This document shows, piece by piece, positions 55,111-64,000 of a DNA stretch of 64,000 nt. Made by a program: the position numbers and the translations under genes. Source of the DNA: Pteria penguin. Taxonomy: Eukaryota > Mollusca > Bivalvia > Pterioida > Pteriidae. The DNA lies in assembly GCA_035048485.1 (NCBI GenBank), contig CM068580.1, forward strand, positions 36,183,585 through 36,247,584, given 5' to 3'. Below the pieces are notes generated by a model. The model did not search any database. It had not been told where the DNA came from and was given only the letters and a program-made list of their open reading frames with translations. Each line of letters begins with the position of its first letter. The first letter of the stretch is position 1.

Positions 55111-55444
55111 ACCAGTTACCGGCTACTACGTTATTAAGGGTGTTCAAAACGTGCATTGATGAAATTTTCATATGTAATATTAAGTATTCTATGTATTGCA
55201 AACAATCACGTTAAAAAATCTAATAAATTCACGTTTTAATAGCCGAAATAACGTACTTAGCCGGTAATTGATACACTACTAGTATATATAGCGAAATAAT
55301 CGAGGAACAATAATCAATCAACAAATAAAACACGACGGTGAGTAGACTATATACAAGTTTAGTATCGTAACATCGTAAATTTATTATCACATGTGAATAA
55401 AATAACCATTAACAATAATCCGTCTGATGTCTTTGTTATTGGTA
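55111..55444. other. Intergenic, no gene seen
   Basis: Nothing recognised. Confidence 0.4.
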
Positions 55445-57080
55445 CGCTATGAGGGGGGGCTACATTTATATTCTAACCAACGATTATCAACTAGACCCTA
55501 ACGGGACAAAAACTCCCGCGGCAACAAATTTGAAACATGCAATAATTAATCCCAAAATACATCACTGGTATAAGTGTAATGGATGCCCCACTTGTACATT
55601 TTGAGATATAATGAATGAAAAAATCTGGTTTGTGTACACTCTGACCTTGACCTTGTAGATATGATCTTGGTTCAAGATCATTACTCATTCTTGGTTCATG
55701 GGCAACAGCTGTGTAAAATATAGTCTTCCACCAACATAACAGGAAGAAGTTATGTTCAAGACAAGAATTCTGACTATGTCTGCACTGTGACATTGACATT
55801 GTAGATATCACCTTGGATCAAGGTAATAACACACCCTTAGGTCATGAACAATAATTGTGCAAAATATTATCTCCCTCCACATTAAAAGGAAGAAGTTACC
55901 ACTCGGACAAGAATTCTGGCTATGTATGCATTATGACATTGACCTGGTAGATATGATCTTGGTCCAAGATGACACACCCTTGGGTCATCAACAACAATTG
56001 TGTAAAACTTGATCTCACTCCAAAGTAAAAGGAAGAAGTTATGGCCCGGACAAGTTTCATGGACAGACAGACGGACAGACACACAGACGGACAACACGCT
56101 CCATACAATGTGATACACACATCTGGATTATGGAAAACAATGGTGTGAAATATTATCCCGATCCTATATAGCAGTAAGGAGCTATGATCCGTTCAAGGAT
56201 TTTGAAAATGCTTGCACTATGACCTTGACCTTAGAGATATGATCTTGAGTCAAGGCCATGAGACACCCTTGGGTCATTAACAAAACTTGTGCCAAATATT
56301 ATTCAGATCCAACCCGGAAGTAAGAAGTTGTGGCATGTACAAGGAATTCGGCTATGTGTGCACTGTGACCTTGACCTTGAAGACAAGACCTTTGGCGGAG
56401 GTCATCACTCACCCTTGAACATGAACAACAATTGTGTGAAATGTTATCCAGATCGAACATAGCAGTAAGGAATTATGGCCCAGACGAGGATTTTCACAAC
56501 TGTGCATTTTTACCTTCACCTTGGATATACGATCTTGAGTCAAGGTCATGACACACCCTTGGGTCATGGACAACAATTGTGTGATATATTTATCCAAATC
56601 CATCTTGGCAGTAAGAAGTTATGGCCCGGACAATGATTTTGGCTATGTGTGCACTGTGCCCTTGACCTTGAAGATATGACCTTGAATTTAGGTCATGACA
56701 CATCCTTGTGTCATGTACAACAACTGTGTGAAATGTTACTCAGATCCAATGTAGCTGTAAGGAGTTATGACCCAGACAAGGATTACAACCAGGTCCAATA
56801 AGGGGATAAGGGGTTATGGTCCGGACAAACAGTTTTGCTTTGTGTGGACTGTGACCTTGATCTTAAATATATGACGATGCGTCAAAGTTATAACACAACC
56901 TTGGGTCATGTACAACAATTGTGTGAAATATTATCCAGATCCGACAAGGGGGTTAGAAGTCATGGCCCGGACAAATATGAACAGACGGACTGACATATGG
57001 ACAGACGGACAGAAAGACAGGGTGATTCCAATATACCCCCCCCCCCCACCCAACTTTGTTTGCGGGGGTGTGTTATAAGA
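55445..57080 (+). mobile_element. Pearl/Helitron-like element with ~145-bp tandem core (about 9 units)
   Basis: A 5' flank (55490-55607) shared with 1-124 leads into tandem units. ACACCCTTGGGTCATG-type landmarks fall near 55690, 55832, 55974, 56118, 56262, 56407, 56553, 56699 and 56891, spacing 142-146 except the last. Each unit has CAACAATTGTGTGAAATATT, TATGGCCCGGACAAG and GTGACCTTGACCTTG. It closes with a GACAGACGGACAG microsatellite, a C14 run and TTTGCGGGGGTG. Confidence 0.85.
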
Positions 57081-57194
57081 ACAACTCCGACAGTAACATT
57101 TCTCTTTTTTGCTCTCAGTTTGGATATCTCGACCTACCGATATCTCGACATATTTTTCTTGGTCCCTACGATGTCGAGATACCGAGTTTAACTG
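57081..57194 (-). mobile_element. One end of a Tigger-like transposon
   Basis: The minus strand reads TA, then CAGTTAAACTCGGTATCTCG from 57194, like the terminus at 4532. The other end was not found. Confidence 0.5.
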
Positions 57195-59552
57195 TACATT
57201 GCCATTGTTAAGTATTATTGGTTACATATTGTCATCAGACAATATAGTACTGTTGTACTATAGCTGAAGAAATTTCTGCGTCTTACACCAAAAGCCAAGA
57301 TATGAGACGAAAAAAGGCAGTATAACTTTCAATGTATGCACGTGTGGATGAGTGAAGAACCAGGAATGACCAAATTATGATTTTGTTACTGTGCCGTAAT
57401 TGCACACCAAGCTCGGTGTTTCAGTAGCCTGGAACTATGTTCTTTGGGGGAAGGAATTGGACACCCCTGAATGAGACAGTGGCTTGTTGGGCGTGAATCA
57501 TCACTATCACCCATAGCATTCGGCATACTATATTCTTAATTTGTAGTAGTGGAAAAGTGCACTTTATATACTGAATGACCTCTTCCATGAACCCAGTTTT
57601 GGGTCTTTGAGTGCAAAAAAATGTTATCAGGATGGTATCTTGTAATGCATCAAAACAAGGGGTCTAGAGTCCAGTCTCAAGGGGTGGGGTGGGGTGGGGG
57701 TGGGGGGTGGGGGGAGTGGTGGGGGTGGGTTGTTCGTTTGGGGTCACTGAGTGCAAAATAGAAAATTAAGTAAAGAGTATCGCGGGATGTATCAAAACAA
57801 AGGGGATGGTACCATATAAACGACCAGTTATCTGCTGAAGCGTATCCTCAAATCACTGATACGTGGGGACAGTAGAGAGGGCATATGGGGCCGCGTTAAG
57901 GAGTCAGGGATGACGTCATCTACGCCTACCAATCAGGGAGGCCTTATTCCTCTTCCTATGTTAAAGCATTTGGCATAGAAAGGGCATTTTTTCACTACTA
58001 TTTTTGTTCAGGGTTTTAATGCAGATGAAAGGCTATATATCCCCGAAATAAACCGCGGAAAGTTTGACCTCTCACACTTTCCACTGTTCCTTTCAAGAAT
58101 AAACAGCCTTTCTTTTCAACTTATTGCAACGTACATGTATCTTACAAGCTGGAAGAGGATTGGAGATGCCTATATCAAGAATAACCCCCCCCCCCAATTA
58201 AAAAAAAAAAACCAAAACAAAAGGTTTTCTAAAATCATACTATTACAACAGGTCAGTTGCTCGAAAGAAAACGCACAGGGGTTGGGGTTAACTTGTAATG
58301 ATTTTTTGTACGGAAGTGCGGCTGGAATCGCTTGCACCCTACCCATTCATACTCTGAGAGCGAAGTGTAAAACATACCCATTCATATACTGACCACAGTG
58401 CAAAGCATACCCATTTATATGCAAAAATATCTTCTCTTGCAATTTCCACTTGCGTTTTATCTATTCATATATATTGTGATTTGAAAGATACCCATTGATA
58501 TATATTTGAAGGGAAAATGGTACCCATTAATAAATTGGGTTGCCTTGAACGTATACCCCTTTACAACCACACGTCTGTATATACATTTATATAGGACGTT
58601 ATCTCCCCCCCCTCCCACCCCCGTTTAATAACGTGTTCCCCAAAAATAGGAAAAGATGTAGAATATTTAACAGAAACAAGAACTTAAAGCCCACACAACA
58701 CCTTTATACAACGACTTTAGACGATAGATAACATCCATAGATACAGAAGTGGGAAGAGCAAGGTTTTCATTGGAAAAGGTAATAGCAGTCTCTTTGAAAA
58801 GGGAATAGAACTGATTCGAGAGGATACAACCATAAATAGGACTGTGCATAGAGCACGTTAATCCCTTTAGCAACGATGCTGTTCTCAGAGAGTAAAATTT
58901 ACCACAAATCCTTCTCAAGATACCACGTCTAATGGAAACACAAATTAAGAGAACTTAATCCATATTTTCGTTAAATTCACGTCCTCAGTGGTATGGTGTT
59001 CAGCCCAAAGGGCATGACCAATACAGCAATAATATATCGAATCTCAGAAAATCTTCTGAATGTATTGTGGAACGAGCAGCAGGAAGCCGGTGATTTTAAT
59101 TGTGAAATTCATGATCCCCGAATATGAAGTAAATTAATGTGAGAACAGTCACTCAAAGTGTTAAGCGTTTTATGGGACCGGACCAAATTCGCAAAGACAG
59201 AATGATAATAAGGACAATCATTCAAAACTTCACATAATCCTACATACGGAGAGCAAGCAGTATGAACCAAAAAGGTGATTAATGTTGAGAGTTCATGGAA
59301 ATACAACCACAGATTGTACAATAAGATGATAAATAAACCTAGATCATGTTTGTCCTCTGAAAACCCATAATTTCAGTTTATTTTTTAATTGGTGACATTG
59401 GTTTTTGACCTATTTACCCCATAAATCAATGGACATCTTCCCCGTGTGACCAGTATCCATATATCAAAAGTAAACCTGTATAGGATACAAGGAACTTTAA
59501 TTATCATCCGTAAACCAATATCATGAAACCAAAGGACATACAAAATCAACAA
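57195..59552. other. Intergenic, G-rich and poly-C tracts, no gene
   Basis: A run of GGGGTGGGGTGGGGTGGGGG type lies at 57680-57735. Degenerate ATACCCATT repeats (about 58335-58560) and C11 plus A11 tracts near 58187-58211 follow. No coding gene seen. Confidence 0.5.
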
Positions 59553-61946
59553 CAAGAGGCCCAAGTGGGCCTATATCGCTCATCTGAGTACCTAGATTAT
59601 CAGTCATGCATGAAAGAAGAATTCATTTATTTTTGCATTAATGTGACTAAGTCAACACAGATGTTGAAAATATGTCAAAATTTTATTTCAGGCTAGAATA
59701 AAAAACAACACTTTTTTGCACATCCATTCTGGTGATTTTGATATTAAGCATTTCCTTTGTCTCTGCAAGAAGTCATTCAGGGCAACAAGTTAGTCATTTT
59801 CTTTAGGTGGGGCCTTTTGTTAACTGATTTCAAGTCTGGGTCATGAACAACAATTGTTTCAAATATTGTCCAGATCTAACTTAAAATTGCCTAATTTCAT
59901 ATGTTGAGTGTTGAGAAACATCTAAAAACTTATTTAGATGTGTAAAGAAATGAAAAAAAATTTTTGACCACAGCTGGATTTGAACCGCTACTCTCCATAT
60001 TTCAATTACCAAGTAGTATATGTACTATTGTGAGAACTGCTTTTTAGACATGGTGGCATTATCTGTTAATCAATTTGGATGAAATTTACCAAATTGATAG
60101 AGGACTTTTAGTACTTCATGTATTCCATGTTTCATTAAAATCTTTCATGTGGTATAACAGCAGAAGTGAAAAATGTGATTGAATTGTTCCTATACACCCT
60201 CATTTGGAAGTCTTAAAAAATTCATAGAAAATCCAAAAATTGAGATATTGACAAAATTCTTTCAAAGTAACAATCCTTACCATAATTATGATCACAATAG
60301 TCCATAAGAAATCATCATTATCAATTAACTAGGAAATATGACACTTTTTTCTGCATTGAATCACCAAGTCCAAATAAATGTCTAAAAAATTCTAAAATTT
60401 GATTTTGGAAGGGAACCAAAATGACAATACATCTTCACTCATCCCTCTAGATCATTTCTATGCATTCTGTTTGTCTCTGTATACAGCCCGTATGAAAAAG
60501 AATATTGTTAAACGAGGGAACTCTTTTGTGACCTACTCTTGACTATGGTGGCGCCACCTGTAAAGAGGTCTGGACGAAAACAACAGAATTTGTTGAGTGT
60601 TGAGAAACATCTAAAAACTTATTTAGATGTGTAAAAAAAAAAAAAAATTTTTGACCACAGCTGGATTTGAACCACTACTCTCCATATTTCAATTACCAAG
60701 TGGTATATGACCCATTGTGAGACCTACTTTTAGACATGGTGGCATTATCTGTTAACCAATTTGGATGATCCGCACAAAAAACAAAACCTTTGAAAAGGAC
60801 TATGAGTACTTGCATCCTACCCAGTTTTATCACAATCCTTCAAGTTGTTCTGTAGTTCAAGTTGAAGATATGAAAAATTGTTCCCCCCCCCCCCTTTTCT
60901 TGGAAGTCTTAAAAAATTCATAAAAAATTCAAAAATCGTGATATTGAAAAAACTCCTTCGCACCAGCATTCCTTACCATAAAAATGATTAAATGAAACCA
61001 AATGAATGCATCAATGTTTACTAAAAGAAAATAATAACTCTTTAATGCATTAAAATAACAAAGTCCAAAATAAAAATGAAAAAAACGTCAAAAATTTGAT
61101 TTCGGAATGGAACCAAAAATATCAACACTTCTTCCCATATGCCTCTAAATCATTCCTATGCAGTCGGTTTGTCGCTGTATGCACCCGATCTGAATAAGAA
61201 GTTTGTCAAAGGAGGGTACCCTCTGTGACCTACTTTTGTCTGTGGTGATGCCACCTGTTCATGGATCCTGACAAAGATGACCACATTTGTCGGGGACCTT
61301 GAGTATTTGATGCATGCCAAGTTTCATTGAATTCCAGCAAGTGGTTCCGAAGAAAAAGTTCAAACTGTGAAATGTTTACACCAATTATCCCATCCCCCTT
61401 TTTCTTGAAAGTCTTAAAAAATTCATAAAAAATCCAAAATATAAAATATTGAAAAATTTTCTTTGCAGTAGTATTTCTTACCATCAAAATGATCAAATTA
61501 AACCAAATTAATGCATCAATGTTTACTAAAAGAAAAAAATACCTCTTTTCTGCATTAAAACTACCAAGTACAAAAAAACGTCAAAAATTTGATTTCGGAA
61601 CGGAACCAAAAATAACAACACTTCTTCACACATCCCTCTAGATCATTCCTATGCATTCGGTTTGTCTTTGTATGCCCCCGGTCTGAAGAAGAAGTTTGTC
61701 AAAGGAAGGTACCCTCTTTGACCTACTTTTGCCTGTGGTGGCGCCACCTGTTGATGAATCCGGACGAAAAACAACAGCACTTGTAGGGGACCATGAGTAC
61801 TACATGCTTATCAAGTTTCATCAAATTCTGTTCAGTGGTTCTGGAGAAGAAGTCGAATATGTGAAAAGTTAACGACAGACGACGGACGGACGACGGACGG
61901 TGATTGATCACAATAGCTCACTTGAGCCTTTGGCTCAGGTGAGCTA
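59553..61946 (+). mobile_element. Large Helitron/pearl-like element, ~690-bp units
   Basis: Starts AACAAGAGGCCCAAGTGGGC (hairpin GGCCCAAGTGGGCC) and ends with a GACGGACGGACGACGGACGG run and the hairpin TAGCTCACTTGAGCC / GGCTCAGGTGAGCTA. The interior repeats: AAGTCTTAAAAAATTCATA falls at about 60210, 60903 and 61409, and GAGTGTTGAGAAACATCTAA at about 59905 and 60594. Two units include a tRNA-like segment (minus-strand GCGGTTCAAATCCAGCTG); the third lacks it. The 3' quarter recurs at 15798-16060 on the minus strand. Confidence 0.85.
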
Positions 61947-62059
61947 AAAACCACTAGAAGTTTACAGTGTAGCATGCAACACTCGTCCCTTGCTCTCATC
62001 TAGTAAGACTAATAATAACCATCTTGGTTATTGGTAGGGATATTAGTTTAGATACCGTA

Positions 62060-63180
62060 TTACAAGGGGGTTTAACTGGAGTTATCATCTGGAAACCCAA
62101 AATCTATTTTAACCAAGTACATGAAACATAAATAATTGACTTTTTGACCCCAATCACAATCCCACACTAGAAGTGTTCATAAACTAATATTATATGAAGT
62201 AACGACTAAATTGGTCATTCCTAACTGAACTTATCATCTAAAAACCATCTCATTTTAGCAAATGTGACCTACATGTTTAACCTTTTGACCCCAAGCACAA
62301 TCCCCAGCAAACACTCTTTATGAATTCTCACTGTGTGAAATTTTATCAATATCGATCTATCCTAACTCCAGCAATAATCTGGAAACCAAAAAGCTATTTT
62401 TAGCAACAATGACCTACATATTTTACCTTTTGACTCCATACACTCTTCATAAACTATAACTGTGTAAAGTGTCAACAATATCGATCAATCCTAATTCAAG
62501 TAATCATCTGGAAACCAAAAATCTATTTTTAGCATTAGTGACCCAAACAGACAGACAATCCCACAATGGAAGTGTTCATAAACAAACACTGTAAGAAATA
62601 TCAAGTGAATTGGTCATTCTCAACTCAAGTTATCATCTGGAAACCCCAAAAATTATTTTTAACAAGTGACCTAAATATTTGACCTTTTGACTACAAACAC
62701 AATTCCATGCAAGCACTCTTCATAAACTACCATTGTGTAAAGTTTCAACAATATTGGTCAATCCTATCAGGTGATTCAAGCAATCATCTGGAAACCAAAA
62801 AATCTATTTTTAGCATCAGTGACCTACATATTTGACCTCTAGACCCCAAACACAATCCCATGTTTACAAGCACTCGACAATATCTATCACTGTGTGAAGT
62901 TTCATCAATAATGGTCCATAAAATTCTGATGAAAGGTGTTGGAGATATAAGTACTTAATGGCATTTTAAGTCATAGTTAGTAAGTGACCTTGACCTTTCA
63001 GAAATGACATTGAGTGACCTTTGTCTCAAAGCCCGTTACCTAAATAATATTTTGGTGAAGTATGATCAAATTTTGATGAAAGGTATAGAAGATATGAGCT
63101 CGGATGGATAGACAGACACACGGACACGACAGCGACAATATGCTCCCCCCTCCCCCCCCCCCAAATTTTTCGGGGAGTAT
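62060..63180 (+). mobile_element. Pearl/Helitron-like element, ~145-bp core (about 6 units)
   Basis: ATCATCTGGAAACC landmarks near 62086, 62235, 62379, 62507, 62634 and 62785 (spacing 127-151) are followed by a GACAGACACACGGACACGAC microsatellite, a C-rich run and the terminal palindrome CCCCCCAAATTTTTCGGGGAG (63157-63177 region). Confidence 0.82.
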
Positions 63181-63621
63181 AAAAAAGAAAAACAAAACAA
63201 AAAGCAGCTACTTAAAGAGTAAAAGTGAATCCAAAATAGGAGCAAAATCAGATGTATGTGGAAAGAAAGCATCTTCTGGGTATCAAAAATATAGAGTAAC
63301 TTCAACAACAGCCAACCATAATCTACCTGTCAGAAATATAGTTGAGGTCAGTGATCTGTAGGAATCATTTCTGGTTCATTTTGTAGGAGTAGTGATGGGC
63401 AATTAAGTATTTATTATATTAAAACTATGAATACTTCTTGTTCAACTTGAGTCTGTTCAAATGAATACTGGTATGCGTATTAGCAATTTAGGCCTCTTTT
63501 CATGTATTCTATACACAAATGACTGTGGAATGATACCCAGCAATTATGGCTGCACTACAAACATTTACTTATTCACAACACCTAATGTTGTCATTGTTTC
63601 ATGATTCCTACTTCAACTTAC
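63181..63621. other. Intergenic, no certain gene
   Basis: Short ORFs only. Confidence 0.4.
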
Positions 63622-63678
63622 CACTTTGACGCCTTTACCTCCCAGATCAATTTGAGGAAAATTGTTAATTGCTGACAT
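63622..63678 (-). CDS. Possible first coding exon of a minus-strand gene
   Basis: On the minus strand, ATG at 63678 opens 19 codons (MSAINNFPQIDLGGKGVKV) ending exactly at a strong donor, GTG/GTAAGTTG. The composition is protein-like and the phase (0) fits the candidate exon at 54654-54753. I do not recognise the family; a chance ORF is possible. Confidence 0.45.
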
Positions 63679-64000
63679 GATCTTAGGAAACTATGGAAAA
63701 AGCTGAAAATATGTTCAGCTAGAGCAATTTTTTTAAAAGATGTGCATCTGCTGTGGGCTTACTTAATAGCAGCAACAAAGCTTTCCTAATTACATTTTAA
63801 TTCTAAGTTTCATGGGCCATAACTCCTGTAAATATTATCAGTAGTGACCTTTTCGGCTTTTGACATATTGACCCTCAAATCTATAGGCTTCCCTCCCTTT
63901 TGATAAGATTTTAAATTAAGTGTTTAAAAGAATTGGATCTGTAAAATATGGCAAAATTCAGTTAATGATATATATGTATGAATGTAAGAAAATCACATGT
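63679..64000. other. Window end, no gene seen
   Basis: If the 63622-63678 exon is real, this would be its 5' UTR and promoter. Confidence 0.3.

Noticed and set aside
58135..58392. 85-codon ORF through poly-C and poly-A tracts
   Set aside because: Low-complexity reading frame with no recognisable content.

Overview
The window is A+T-rich animal nuclear DNA: genes split by GT..AG introns, long introns filled with transposon debris, tRNA-derived SINEs, and no operons. The mix of RING/B-box/propeller TRIM proteins, a tRNA-SINE whose tail is built of AATC units, pearl-like (Helitron-type) elements with ~145-bp tandem cores next to GACGGACAG microsatellites, and L1/Tx1-like and jockey/CR1-like LINE remains points to a lophotrochozoan, most likely a bivalve mollusc. 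No species can be named from sequence alone.

Layout. (1) 1-6235: plus-strand three-exon TRIM-like E3 ligase gene (exons 1139-3568, 4118-4304, 5979-6235; 957 aa). (2) 6236-20300: repeat-rich spacer with a young SINE (7936-8202), a 79-bp minisatellite, another SINE family (11075-11245), a broken LINE (11712-13519), a nest of inverted mobile elements (about 14200-16840), a decayed fragment of a TRIM gene (about 17270-17392) and a 67-bp minisatellite (17690-19375). (3) 20345-22294: second TRIM-like gene, 649 aa, coding part in one exon. (4) 26590-47993, minus strand: an 11-exon gene for vasculin (GC-rich promoter-binding protein 1, GPBP1-like), 456 aa. Every exon is in phase with its neighbours. 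Its introns hold several datable insertions: three elements with TIRs and TA duplications (at 31.5, 38.1 and 39.5 kb), a hAT-type element with an 8-bp duplication (46.7 kb), a hAT-like transposase fragment with a fold-back, and a SINE that was itself split by a DNA element. (5) 48-64 kb: upstream flank with possible 5' exons, a 14-bp-TIR element (49235-49654), a long hairpin (52227-52396), a catalytically dead LINE (52920-54216), another SINE, three large pearl/Helitron-like elements (55.4-57.1, 59.55-61.95, 62.06-63.18 kb), and a possible first exon of another minus-strand gene at 63622-63678.

How the genes relate. The two TRIM genes are distant paralogues with the same domain order (RING, two B-boxes, coiled coil, C-terminal beta-propeller-like region). 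Both coding exons start just after the same CAG/GTATCA acceptor context. They would act as cytoplasmic ubiquitin ligases; vasculin is an unrelated nuclear/RNA-binding regulator. I found no clearly new multi-gene system. The most interesting signals are the repeated ~145-bp period shared by apparently different element families, clustered nuclear-receptor half-sites inside these elements, and the fold-back and nested transposon structures.
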